11,074 bases of DNA. Source: JAHFPN01 sp036559465. GTDB lineage: Bacteria > Pseudomonadota > Alphaproteobacteria > Rhizobiales > Xanthobacteraceae. This document shows positions 1 to 6,854 of this stretch, piece after piece (the first letter of the stretch is position 1; each line of letters opens with the position of its first letter). Location: contig DATBTC010000013.1 in the NCBI GenBank assembly GCA_036559465.1, positions 1 through 11,074 of the forward strand, given 5' to 3'. The notes under the pieces were generated by a model that was given only the letters and a program-made list of their open reading frames with translations, had not been told where the DNA came from and ran no database searches. The position numbers and the translations under genes are program-made.

Positions 1-654
1 CCGGCCATATTCGCTTTCGCCAACGGCCAGCCGATCGACGGTTACATGGGCGCGCTGCCCGAAGGCCAGGTCGCAGCCTTCATCGAGCGCGTGCTGGGAA
101 AGGCCGGCGGCGCACCCGAAGCCGGCGTCGACATCGCGGAGATTCTCAAGGCCGCCGAAGCGCTGCTCGCCGAGGGCGACGCGGCGGGCGCCGCCGATCA
201 CTTCGCCCATGTGCTCGCGGAGGATCCCGCGAACATCAGAGCGCTCGGCGGCCTTGCGCGTGCCCATGTCGCCGCGGGCAATCTGGAGCCCGCGCGCCAG
301 ACTCTTTCGCTCGTGCCCAAGGGCAAGGAAAACGACCCGGCGCTTTCCGCCGCGCGCGCGGCGCTCGAGCTTGCCGACCAGGCCGCGAAAGTCGGCGATG
401 TCAGCGTGCTTGAAGCCAAGATCGCGGCCAATGCTACAGACCATCAGGCGCGCTTCGATCTCGCCGTTGCGCTCAACGCCAAGGGCGAGCGCGCCAAGGC
501 GCTCGATCATCTGATCGAGATCGTGCGGCGCGATCGCAAATGGAACGACGACGGCGCGCGCAAGCAACTTGTGCAATTCTTCGAAGCCTGGGGGCCGACC
601 GACACCATGACGCTCGAAGGAAGACGCCGTCTTTCCTCGATTCTGTTCGCGTGA
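1..654 (+). CDS. cnoX: CnoX-type thioredoxin with TPR domain, C-terminal part (5' end outside window)
   Basis: The reading frame is open from base 1 and runs to TGA at 652-654, giving 217 residues. The first Met in frame (base 46) is internal: residues 1-33 (PAIFAFANGQPIDGYMGALP and onward) are the end of a thioredoxin fold, and Pro1 is probably the conserved cis-proline. Helical TPR-like repeats follow at about 45-77 and 79-106, then a C-terminal TPR_20-like domain at about 125-214. This layout matches E. coli CnoX/YbbN, a chaperedoxin that protects proteins from oxidative aggregation and hands them to GroEL/DnaK in the cytoplasm. The CXXC or SXXC active site would lie upstream of the window, so redox activity cannot be judged. 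It is the first of four closely spaced plus-strand genes; the next starts 28 nt downstream. Confident of the family; the exact role is inferred. Confidence 0.88.
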   Translation, partial: PAIFAFANGQPIDGYMGALPEGQVAAFIERVLGKAGGAPEAGVDIAEILKAAEALLAEGDAAGAADHFAHVLAEDPANIRALGGLARAHVAAGNLEPARQTLSLVPKGKENDPALSAARAALELADQAAKVGDVSVLEAKIAANATDHQARFDLAVALNAKGERAKALDHLIEIVRRDRKWNDDGARKQLVQFFEAWGPTDTMTLEGRRRLSSILFA

Positions 655-682
655 AGCTTCCGTCCCGGAACGGGAGGCAGCA

Positions 683-1351
683 ATGCCGATGAACCCGGTC
701 TATCGATCGCCTGCGGAACTGCCGGCGAAAATTCCGGTGTTTCCGCTTGCCGGCGCGCTCCTGCTGCCGCGTGGCGAGCTGCCGCTCAATATTTTCGAGC
801 CGCGCTATCTCGCCATGATCGAGGACGCGATGAAGGCGGAGCGCCTGGTCGGCATGATTCAGCCCGACGAGAGCAAGGAAGCTTCCGCCGCGCAGCCTGC
901 GCTCTTCAAGGTCGGCTGTGCCGGACGCATCACCCAGCTCGCCGAATCCGGCGACGGGCGCTATCTCATTACGCTGACCGGCATCGCACGCTTCCGCATT
1001 CTTGAGGAACTGGCGGCGACGACGGCCTACCGCCAATGCCGCGTGGACTTTGCGCCCTTCGCCGGCGACTTCGTTCCGCAACACGGCGAGGAAGCAGTCG
1101 ATCGGCCTGCCCTCATGCGCACTTTGAAGGCGTACCTGGAGGCCAATCGCATGGGGGCCGACTGGAGCGATATCAAGAACGCGCCGACCGAGGCGCTGGT
1201 CAATGGCCTCTCGATGATGTCGCCCTACGGTGCGCGCGAGAAACAGGCGCTCCTGGAAGCGCCGGACCTCAAGACCCGCGCCGAGACCCTGATCGCCGTC
1301 ACCGAAATGGCGCTCGCCCAGCGTGACGGCTCGGAAACGCCGCTGCAGTGA
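683..1351 (+). CDS. LON substrate-binding-domain protein (not a full Lon protease)
   Basis: A 222-residue protein that is essentially one Lon N-terminal domain (PF02190 type). The signature IPVFPLAGALLLPRGELPL at residues 17-35 and NIFEPRYLAMIEDAM at 36-50 are typical, as is the late segment SPYGAREKQALLEAPDL at 180-196. There is no AAA+ ATPase or Ser-Lys protease domain, so it cannot be a protease by itself. Such stand-alone proteins may bind unfolded or substrate proteins, but their function is not established. A good GGGAGG ribosome site at 672-677 lies 5 nt before the ATG; a second ATG two codons later is a less likely start. The neighbouring CnoX-like gene suggests, as an inference, a shared protein-quality role. 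Confidence 0.9.
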   Translation: MPMNPVYRSPAELPAKIPVFPLAGALLLPRGELPLNIFEPRYLAMIEDAMKAERLVGMIQPDESKEASAAQPALFKVGCAGRITQLAESGDGRYLITLTGIARFRILEELAATTAYRQCRVDFAPFAGDFVPQHGEEAVDRPALMRTLKAYLEANRMGADWSDIKNAPTEALVNGLSMMSPYGAREKQALLEAPDLKTRAETLIAVTEMALAQRDGSETPLQ

Positions 1352-1397
1352 CCGGGCCTTGGGCCCCTGCTAGAAACCAGTCGTCAGGAGACGCGCC

Positions 1398-1604
1398 ATG
1401 GCCGACCGCCCGACCGGCAACATCGATCCGAAGCTCTTGGAAATCCTGGTCTGCCCGCTGACCAAGAGCGCGCTCGAATATGACCGGGAGAAGCAGGAGC
1501 TGATCTCGCGCGCGGCCAAGCTTGCCTATCCGATCCGCGACGGCATCCCGATCATGTTGCCCGACGAGGCCCGCAAGCTCGATGAGAACGAGCTGAAGCG
1601 CTGA
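1398..1604 (+). CDS. Trm112 family small protein (YcaR-like)
   Basis: A 68-residue protein with the Trm112/YcaR pattern: LLEILVCPLTKSALEYDREK at residues 13-32, QELIS, then AYPIRDGIPIMLPDEAR at 43-59. In yeast and archaea Trm112 is an activating partner of methyltransferases; in bacteria the role is largely unknown. Where E. coli YcaR has a CPxC pair and a later Cys, this protein has CPLT and ISR, so only Cys19 of the zinc-type cysteines remains and it probably does not bind zinc in the classical way. AGGAG at 1386-1390 sits 7 nt before the ATG. The downstream hydrolase starts 2 nt after its stop, so the two are probably translationally coupled. Confidence 0.92.
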   Translation: MADRPTGNIDPKLLEILVCPLTKSALEYDREKQELISRAAKLAYPIRDGIPIMLPDEARKLDENELKR

Positions 1605-1606
1605 GC

Positions 1607-2578
1607 GTGCGGACCCGCCGCGCGATCCTCGCTTCGGCATCGGGCGTGGCGCTCGGCGCCGTTCTCGGCCGCTTCGCCGAGGCACAAGAGAAAAACGTGA
1701 TCGAACAGCCCTGGTCGCTGGAAGGCCTCGCGGGCACCTATACGGCGCCGCGCGAGCAGACCCGCGGCCCTGCCGTGCTGATCATCGCCGGCTCCGGCCC
1801 GACCGACCGCGACGGCAATAATCCAGGCGGCATCCGCGCCGACACCTATCGCATGCTCGCCCACGCCCTCGCCGCCGGCGGCCTCCGCTCGCTGCGCTAC
1901 GACAAGCGCGGCATCGGCGGCAGCCAAGCAAAGATGACCCGAGAGGAGGATCTGCGCTTCGATCACTACGTCGACGATGCGGCGGCGGCTGCACGCGATC
2001 TGGTCGGCCGCGCCGACGTCACCGGCCTCGTGCTCGCCGGCCATAGCGAAGGCGGCCTCGTCGCCATCCGCGCTGCCAGCCGCGCGCCGGTCAAAGGGCT
2101 CGTGCTGCTCGCCTCGCTCGGCCGACCGATCGGCGTCACGCTACGCGAGCAGCTTCTCGCAGCGCCGATACCGGCGACCGCGCGCGCGGATGCACTCCGC
2201 ATCCTTGATCAGTTGATCGCCGGCGAGCGCGTCGATAACGTGCCGGCTCCGCTTGCCGCGCTGTTCCGGCCGTCGGTCCAGCCCTATCTCGCGTCCGTAT
2301 TGCCGCTCGATCCCGCCGCCGAACTCGGCAAGCTCAAGCTGCCAGTACTGCTCGTTCACGCCGGGCGCGATTTGCAAATCGGCGAGGCGGACTTCGCGGC
2401 GCTGGCAAACGCACGCACGGATGCCATCATTCTGCGGCTTCCGGAAGCCAACCACATCTTGAAGAAGGTTGCCGCTGAGCGGGCGGCGAATCTGGCAGCC
2501 TATGCAAATCCGTACTTGCCGCTCGACCCGGGCCTTGCACCGAAGCTTTTCGAATTCATCCGCGCGGTCGCGCCCTAA
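1607..2578 (+). CDS. Exported alpha/beta hydrolase (serine esterase-like)
   Basis: A 323-residue protein starting at GTG 1607, two bases after the Trm112 stop; no stronger start with its own ribosome site is visible. The N-terminus MRTRRAILASASGVALGAVL resembles a twin-arginine signal (TRRAIL) with a probable cleavage after AEA at residues 24-26, so it is likely exported to the periplasm. The hydrolase core shows GSGPTDRDGN at 62-71 (oxyanion region; typical of EstD-like esterases), the nucleophile elbow GHSEGG at 145-150 (Ser147), and probable acid and base Asp255 (GRDLQ) and His283 (ANHIL). All triad members appear present, so it is likely active on an ester or similar bond; the substrate is unknown. 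Its stop overlaps that of the convergent monooxygenase gene by 4 bases. Confidence 0.88.
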   Translation: MRTRRAILASASGVALGAVLGRFAEAQEKNVIEQPWSLEGLAGTYTAPREQTRGPAVLIIAGSGPTDRDGNNPGGIRADTYRMLAHALAAGGLRSLRYDKRGIGGSQAKMTREEDLRFDHYVDDAAAAARDLVGRADVTGLVLAGHSEGGLVAIRAASRAPVKGLVLLASLGRPIGVTLREQLLAAPIPATARADALRILDQLIAGERVDNVPAPLAALFRPSVQPYLASVLPLDPAAELGKLKLPVLLVHAGRDLQIGEADFAALANARTDAIILRLPEANHILKKVAAERAANLAAYANPYLPLDPGLAPKLFEFIRAVAP

Positions 2579-3792
2579 AGCGCCTCGCCGCGCAGCAGTT
2601 TCGGCACTTCGCCGGTCAGTCCCGCCGCCTCGCCTATGAAAAAATCCTTCAATACCGGCACCCGGTCCACGATCCCGAGCCCCATGTCGCGGGCGAAGCG
2701 CAGCATATCGGAGCGATTGGAGAACAGCCGGTTCAGCCCGTCGGTGGCGATCCCCATGGATAGAGTATCGAAGCGCCGCCAGCGCTCGTAGCGCGTAAGC
2801 GCCTCGGGCGCGCCCGGATCGAGCCCAAGCCGGGCCGCGTCGGCGATGCATTCGGCCAGCGCCGCTGCGTCGCGCAGCCCGAGATTAAGTCCCTGCCCCG
2901 CGATCGGATGGATCACATGCGCAGCGTCGCCCAGGAGCGCAAATCGGTCGGCGATGAAGCGCCGCGCCATAGAGAATTCGAGCTTGTGCGCGGCCGGCTT
3001 CGATACGACCTCGATCTCGCCGAGCTTGAGCCCGAAGCGCCGCTCCAACTCATTGTGAAAGACCGAATCCGGAAGTTGGATCAGCCGCTCGGCTTCCTCG
3101 GCCGGTTCGGTCCAGACGATCGACGAGCGCTTTCCCGTAAGCGGCAGGACCGCGAACGGTCCGCCGGGAAGGAAATGTTCTTCGGCGCGGCCGCCATGCT
3201 CGCGCTCGTGCCCGATGGTGGCGACGATCCCCGCTTGCCCATAAGTCCATGAAACCGTAGCGATTCCGGCAACCCCGCGCAGTTTCGAGCGCGCCCCGTC
3301 GGCGGCGACCAGCAGGCGAGCGGAAAGACGCGTTGCGTCCGAAAGCGTTACGCCGACTGCATCGCTTCTGGCCTCGAAGCTCTCGACCGAGACCGGCAAG
3401 AGTCTTACTCCGGTCTCGACCGCCACCTCGCGCAACGCGCGAATAAGCGCGCTGTTCTCGACCATGTGCGCGAACGGCTCGCCGTCGGCGACTTCGCCGT
3501 CGAAGCCGAGAAACTCCGGCCGCACCACGTCCTCGAGCCGACTGTCGGTGATCGACATTTCGCGGATCGGCTGCGCCTCGTTGAGCCGCTGCCACGCGCC
3601 GACCGATTGCAGGAGTCGCCGCGCGCCGGCGGCGATCGCCGACACCCGATCATCCGCAGGCGGCGGACTCGAAAGCGCCGGATCGCAAACTGCAATCCCG
3701 AAGCCGGGCCCGAGTGCACGCGCCAGCGCCGCCGCGAGCGCAAGTCCCGCGACCCCGGCACCGGCGATGACGATCTCGACGCGCGTGCTCAT
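2575..3792 (-). CDS. UbiH/UbiF/COQ6 family FAD-dependent monooxygenase (ubiquinone biosynthesis)
   Basis: Encodes 405 residues from the ATG at 3792-3790 to TAG at 2577-2575. The frame is open to an ATG at 3879, but the extra 29 residues are Arg/Gly/Pro-rich and unlike the family, whereas the chosen start puts the FAD-binding strand VEIVIAGAGVAG at residues 5-16. Other class A flavoprotein motifs are present: AADGARSKLRG at about 163-173 and GDAAHVIHPIAGQGLNLG at about 288-305. These enzymes hydroxylate the benzoquinone ring of ubiquinone precursors using O2, NAD(P)H and FAD, usually membrane-associated with other Ubi proteins. Which ring position (UbiH, UbiF, UbiI or the broader alphaproteobacterial UbiL) cannot be decided from sequence alone. 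No strong ribosome site is seen before the start. Convergent with the hydrolase, divergent from tesB. Confidence 0.92.
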   Translation of the reverse strand: MSTRVEIVIAGAGVAGLALAAALARALGPGFGIAVCDPALSSPPPADDRVSAIAAGARRLLQSVGAWQRLNEAQPIREMSITDSRLEDVVRPEFLGFDGEVADGEPFAHMVENSALIRALREVAVETGVRLLPVSVESFEARSDAVGVTLSDATRLSARLLVAADGARSKLRGVAGIATVSWTYGQAGIVATIGHEREHGGRAEEHFLPGGPFAVLPLTGKRSSIVWTEPAEEAERLIQLPDSVFHNELERRFGLKLGEIEVVSKPAAHKLEFSMARRFIADRFALLGDAAHVIHPIAGQGLNLGLRDAAALAECIADAARLGLDPGAPEALTRYERWRRFDTLSMGIATDGLNRLFSNRSDMLRFARDMGLGIVDRVPVLKDFFIGEAAGLTGEVPKLLRGEAL

Positions 3793-3843
3793 CGGCTTTG
3801 GCCCGATCCTGGAGGCCACCAGATAGCACGCCGGGCCGCGCCC

Positions 3844-3874
3844 GGTCCGGCCCTTGACGCCCAGCGGCCGGACC
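3844..3874. promoter_or_regulatory. Perfect 9-bp inverted repeat between divergent ubiH-like gene and tesB
   Basis: GGTCCGGCC (3844-3852) and GGCCGGACC (3866-3874) are perfect reverse complements separated by 13 nt. The spacer contains TTGACG (3854-3859), which matches a sigma-70 type -35 hexamer on the plus strand, though no convincing -10 follows. The repeat lies 31 nt before the tesB start and 51 nt before the monooxygenase start in the 113-nt divergent region. It could be an operator over the tesB promoter or an RNA hairpin; the sequence alone does not decide. Confidence 0.4.
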
Positions 3875-3905
3875 TGCATCCCTGCCCGATACTGCGGGGT
3901 TTCCC

Positions 3906-4787
3906 ATGACGAGCGCCGTGAAATCGCTGCTCGAGATTCTCGATCTTGAGCAATTGGAAGTGAACCTGTTTCGCGGCAGGAGCCCGCAATCCGGCTGGCA
4001 GCGCGTGTTCGGCGGCCAAGTGATCGGCCAGGCGCTGGTCGCAGCGTTGCGCACCGTCGAGGACCGCCAGGTCCACTCGCTGCATGCTTATTTTTTGCTG
4101 CCGGGTGATCCCTCGATCCCGATCGTCTACGAGGTCGATCGCATCCGCGACGGTAAAAGTTTCACCACCCGCTGGGTCAAGGCGATCCAGCACGGCAAGG
4201 CGATCTATTCTATGGGCGTGTCGTTCCAGCGCCTGGAAGAGGGCTACGAGCATCAGGCCGAAATGCCGAAAGTACCGATGCCCGAGGAACTGCCGAGCGA
4301 GCAGGATTTCCGGGAGAAGATCTTGCCGAGCCTGCCTGACCCGGTGCGAAAATATTACGAGCGCGAGCGCCCGATCGAGCTCCGGCCGGTCGAATTCCAA
4401 CGCTATTTCTCGCGCGACTACCGCGAGCCGCGCTTCAATGTCTGGATCCGCGCCACCGAAAAGCTTCCCGACGATCCCACCATCCATCAGTGCGTGCTGG
4501 CGTATGCCAGCGACATGACACTACTGGATTCGGCGCTGATCCCACACGGCCGCTCGGTTTTTTCGCGCTCGATCCAGGCCGCCAGCCTCGACCACGCGCT
4601 CTGGATCCATCGACCGTTCCGCGCCGACGACTGGCTGCTCTATGCCCAGGATTCGCCGAACGCGATCGGCGCCCGCGGGCTATCTCGCGGCCTCATTTTC
4701 TCGCGCGATGGCAAGCTCGTGGCCTCGGTGGCGCAGGAAGGCCTGATCCGGAAGCGGCGGGACACGCCCGGGACCCCGAGCGAATAA
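3906..4787 (+). CDS. tesB: Acyl-CoA thioesterase II
   Basis: A 293-residue double-hotdog protein, close to the usual TesB length of about 286. It hydrolyses acyl-CoA to free fatty acid and CoA in the cytoplasm. The first hotdog domain shows WQRVFGGQVIGQALVAA at 31-47 and HSLHAYFLLPGD at 57-68. The second shows ASDMTLLDSALIPHG at 201-215 and AASLDHALWIHRPF at 225-238, ending in ASVAQEGLIR. The catalytic trio known in E. coli TesB (Asp204, Thr228, Gln278) aligns with Asp203, Ser227 and Gln277, a conservative Thr-to-Ser change. The start has only a weak GGGG at 3896-3899 upstream, but the protein begins at the expected place. It stands alone on its strand; the next gene, glnK1, is 197 nt away and functionally unrelated. 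Confidence 0.95.
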   Translation: MTSAVKSLLEILDLEQLEVNLFRGRSPQSGWQRVFGGQVIGQALVAALRTVEDRQVHSLHAYFLLPGDPSIPIVYEVDRIRDGKSFTTRWVKAIQHGKAIYSMGVSFQRLEEGYEHQAEMPKVPMPEELPSEQDFREKILPSLPDPVRKYYERERPIELRPVEFQRYFSRDYREPRFNVWIRATEKLPDDPTIHQCVLAYASDMTLLDSALIPHGRSVFSRSIQAASLDHALWIHRPFRADDWLLYAQDSPNAIGARGLSRGLIFSRDGKLVASVAQEGLIRKRRDTPGTPSE

Positions 4788-4895
4788 TCGCCCGTATCCC
4801 GGGCATTTGCCCACAATTTTGGCTCGATTCCGCGAGTCTGCCCGGCTCGGCCGCTTAATCTTCGGTCAGAATGTCGATATCCTAGGCGATGGTTC

Positions 4896-4913
4896 ACCCG
4901 GCGCTTGCCGGGT
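4896..4913 (+). other. Perfect 7-bp hairpin upstream of glnK1
   Basis: ACCCGGC (4896-4902), loop GCTT, GCCGGGT (4907-4913) form a perfect hairpin 71 nt before the glnK1 ATG. It is followed by GGGCCCGGGCC and not a T-run, so it is not an intrinsic terminator. It may be a leader RNA structure or a protein-binding dyad. No recognisable riboswitch class. Confidence 0.4.
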
Positions 4914-4948
4914 TGGGCCCGGGCCTTTCTTCCAGAGGTTCGCGTTCC

Positions 4949-4964
4949 GGAGCCACAGGGCTCC
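4949..4964 (+). other. Perfect 6-bp hairpin just upstream of the glnK1 ribosome site
   Basis: GGAGCC (4949-4954), loop ACAG, GGCTCC (4959-4964) form a perfect small hairpin ending 6 nt before the GGGGGA sequence (4971-4976) that is the likely ribosome site of glnK1. If transcribed, it could affect access to the start. There is no T-run, so it is not a terminator. Confidence 0.35.
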
Positions 4965-4984
4965 CTTGCCGGGGGATCCGTTCC

Positions 4985-5323
4985 ATGAAGCTCGTCATCG
5001 CGATCATCAAACCCTTCAAGCTCGAGGAAGTGCGCGACGCGCTGACCGCGATCGGCGTGCACGGCATGACCATCACCGAGGTCAAGGGCTACGGCCGCCA
5101 GAAGGGCCACACCGAGATTTATCGCGGCGCCGAGTACGCCGTGAACTTCCTCCCGAAAATTCGCGTCGAGGTTGGCGTACCCGACGACCGGGTGAACAAG
5201 GTGATCGACGCCATCGTCGGCGCCGCCAAGACCGGCCAGATCGGCGACGGCAAGATTTTCGTCACCAATATCGAAAGCGCCGTGCGCATTCGCACCGGCG
5301 AAACCGACGCAAACGCCCTCTGA
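4985..5323 (+). CDS. glnK: Nitrogen regulatory PII protein GlnK (first copy)
   Basis: A 112-residue PII protein, exactly the family length, starting MKLVIAIIKPFKLEEVRDAL. The frame is open upstream to an ATG at 4889, but the PII fold starts at Met 4985. The T-loop is complete, with Tyr51 (RGAEYAV), the uridylylation site in proteobacteria, and the ATP/2-oxoglutarate-binding signature TGQIGDGKIFV at 83-93 with Lys90. PII trimers sense ATP/ADP and 2-oxoglutarate; GlnK blocks AmtB when ammonium is plentiful and also acts on GlnD/GlnE/NtrB targets. It sits 31 nt before amtB1, which supports the GlnK rather than GlnB assignment. I see no clear sigma-54 promoter upstream, unlike the second copy. 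It differs from GlnK2 at 17 of 112 positions, five of them in residues 64-69. Confidence 0.96.
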   Translation: MKLVIAIIKPFKLEEVRDALTAIGVHGMTITEVKGYGRQKGHTEIYRGAEYAVNFLPKIRVEVGVPDDRVNKVIDAIVGAAKTGQIGDGKIFVTNIESAVRIRTGETDANAL

Positions 5324-5354
5324 GGGCGCGCTCGAGATTTAAGGGGGGAACACC

Positions 5355-6698
5355 ATGAAGAAACCAGCGTCATCGCGCCCGGCCGTATCCTTGCTCCCGG
5401 TCTCTATGCTTGCGGTCTTGGCGATGCTCGTCGCCACGCCCGCGCTCGCTCAAGCTCCGGCGCCTAAGATCGATGCCGCCGATACCGCCTGGATGATCGT
5501 CGCATCCGCACTCGTGCTGATGATGACCATTCCCGGCCTCGCGCTTTTCTATGCCGGCATGGTGCGTAAGAAAAACATGCTCGGCACCATGGCGCAAAGT
5601 CTGGCGGCCGTTCTCGTCGTCTCGCTGCTGTGGGCGGTCATCGGCTACAGCCTCGCCTTCACCGGCGACGGCCCCTGGATCGGCTCGCTCGATCGCCTGT
5701 TGCTCATGGGCATGGGCCTGGATTCGGTCAGCGCCCTGGCCAAGACGATCCCGGAATCGCTCTTCATGTTCTACCAGGCGACCTTTGCCATCATCACCGT
5801 CGCCCTCGTCGCCGGCGCGGTTGCCGACCGGATGAAGTTCTCTGCTTTCCTCTGGTTCTGCATTCTCTGGATTCTGTTCGTCTATGTGCCGATCGCGCAC
5901 TGGGTCTGGGGCGGCGGCTGGCTCGGCGCCATGGGCCTACTCGACTTCGCCGGTGGCACGGTCGTGCACATCAATGCGGGCATCGCCGGCTTCGTCGCGG
6001 CCCTCGTACTCGGCGCGCGCCGCGGCTATCCGCACGAGAACCTCTCGCCCCACGACCTCACCTTGGCGGTCGTCGGCACCGCGCTCTTGTGGGTCGGCTG
6101 GTTCGGCTTCAACGGCGGCTCGGCGCTCGGCTCCGGCTCGCGCGCCACCATGGCGATTCTGGTCACGCACCTCGCCGCCTGCGCCGGCGCGCTCGCCTGG
6201 ATGTTTGCCGAATGGGCGACGCGCGGGAAACCCTCGGTGCTCGGGATGATTTCCGGCGTCATCGCAGGGCTGGGCACCATCACGCCGGCTTCGGGCTTCG
6301 TTTTGCCCTGGCACGCGGTGGTGATCGGCCTGCTTGCCGGACTGATCTGCTTCTGGGCTTGCACCAGTCTCAAGAAGCGCCTGGGCTACGACGACTCGCT
6401 CGACGTGTTCGGCATCCACGGCATCGGCGGCATAATCGGCACCCTGCTCACCGGCGTGTTCGCGGTCGGCGCGCTGTCGGCGACCGCCGAGACGCCGGGC
6501 GGCTCGCCCGGCCTGATCGAAGGCAATGCCGGGCAGGTCTATATCCAGCTCGTCGGAATCGGGGCGACCATCGTCTGGTCCGGTGTCGTGACGTGGATCC
6601 TGCTGAAAGTGATCGGCGCCCTCGTTGGCCTGCGCGTCAGCGACGAGGCCGAGCGCATTGGCCTCGACATCACCCAGCACGGCGAAGCGGTGCAGTGA
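5355..6698 (+). CDS. amtB: Ammonium transporter AmtB (first copy)
   Basis: A 447-residue Amt/Mep/Rh channel of the inner membrane, working as a trimer that conducts ammonium. A signal peptide at residues 1-32 ends in PALA before QAP, as in E. coli AmtB. Eleven membrane spans are expected. Visible pore features are the conserved Asp in LDFAGGTVVHINAG (Asp197), the twin histidines His205 and His355 (VFGIHGIGG), AHWVWGGGWL around the periplasmic recruitment site, and GWFGFNGGSA at 248-257. The short loop after WVWGGG is like that of E. coli. The C-terminal tail, which transmits GlnK docking, is divergent: it reads VSDEAERIGLDITQHGEAVQ where family members usually have RVPxExEREGLD and end HGExAY. 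A strong AAGGGGGGAA ribosome site (5341-5350) precedes the ATG. Probably co-transcribed with glnK1 and ended by the terminator downstream. Confidence 0.96.
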   Translation: MKKPASSRPAVSLLPVSMLAVLAMLVATPALAQAPAPKIDAADTAWMIVASALVLMMTIPGLALFYAGMVRKKNMLGTMAQSLAAVLVVSLLWAVIGYSLAFTGDGPWIGSLDRLLLMGMGLDSVSALAKTIPESLFMFYQATFAIITVALVAGAVADRMKFSAFLWFCILWILFVYVPIAHWVWGGGWLGAMGLLDFAGGTVVHINAGIAGFVAALVLGARRGYPHENLSPHDLTLAVVGTALLWVGWFGFNGGSALGSGSRATMAILVTHLAACAGALAWMFAEWATRGKPSVLGMISGVIAGLGTITPASGFVLPWHAVVIGLLAGLICFWACTSLKKRLGYDDSLDVFGIHGIGGIIGTLLTGVFAVGALSATAETPGGSPGLIEGNAGQVYIQLVGIGATIVWSGVVTWILLKVIGALVGLRVSDEAERIGLDITQHGEAVQ

Positions 6699-6732
6699 GT
6701 TAGCCTCGCTTCAGGTATCCGTCCAGAACTGA

Positions 6733-6767
6733 CGCGCGCCCCCCCAAAGGGGCGCGCGATTGTTTTT
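6733..6767 (+). terminator. Rho-independent terminator of glnK1-amtB1
   Basis: CGCGCGCCCC (6733-6742), loop CCCAAA, GGGGCGCGCG (6749-6758) form a perfect 10-bp GC-rich stem followed by ATTGTTTTT. It starts 34 nt after the amtB1 stop and separates the two cassettes transcriptionally, at least in part. Confidence 0.88.
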
Positions 6768-6834
6768 CAGCCCGGCTAGACCGCCCATTTTTCAGGCAGC
6801 GCTGGCGCGTTGTTATGCGTGCGTGCCGCCATGG

Positions 6835-6846
6835 CAGCGGCCGCTG
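6835..6846. repeat. 12-bp perfect palindrome upstream of glnK2
   Basis: CAGCGGCCGCTG is its own reverse complement. It lies between the amtB1 terminator and the sigma-54-like promoter, about 53 nt before the -24 element, where activator sites often sit. It does not match the NtrC consensus (TGCACC-spacer-GGTGCA), and GC-only palindromes are common in GC-rich DNA, so the call is weak. Confidence 0.25.
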
Positions 6847-6854
6847 GACGGGAT

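Noticed and set aside
1354..1366. Small GGGCC/GGCCC hairpin between the LON-domain and Trm112 genes
   Set aside because: A 5-bp stem with a 3-nt loop and no T-run; likely chance in GC-rich DNA.
3793..3879. 29-residue N-terminal extension of the ubiH-like protein
   Set aside because: The extension is Arg/Gly/Pro-rich, lies across the divergent promoter region and the 9-bp dyad, and the family fold begins at the internal Met.
4790..4820. Possible terminator after tesB (GCCCG, TATCC, CGGGC)
   Set aside because: The stem is only 5 bp, competes with a GGGCA/TGCCC pairing, and the T-rich tract is 12 nt away and short. Too weak to call.
4855..4883. Possible sigma-70 promoter for glnK1 (TTAATC, 17 nt, TATCCT)
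   Set aside because: Both hexamers match poorly and such matches are easy to find by chance; not called without transcript data.
5630..6703. A 357-codon plus-strand frame inside amtB1
   Set aside because: Arg/His-rich translation with no recognisable domain, in the wrong frame of a well-supported amtB; a compositional shadow.
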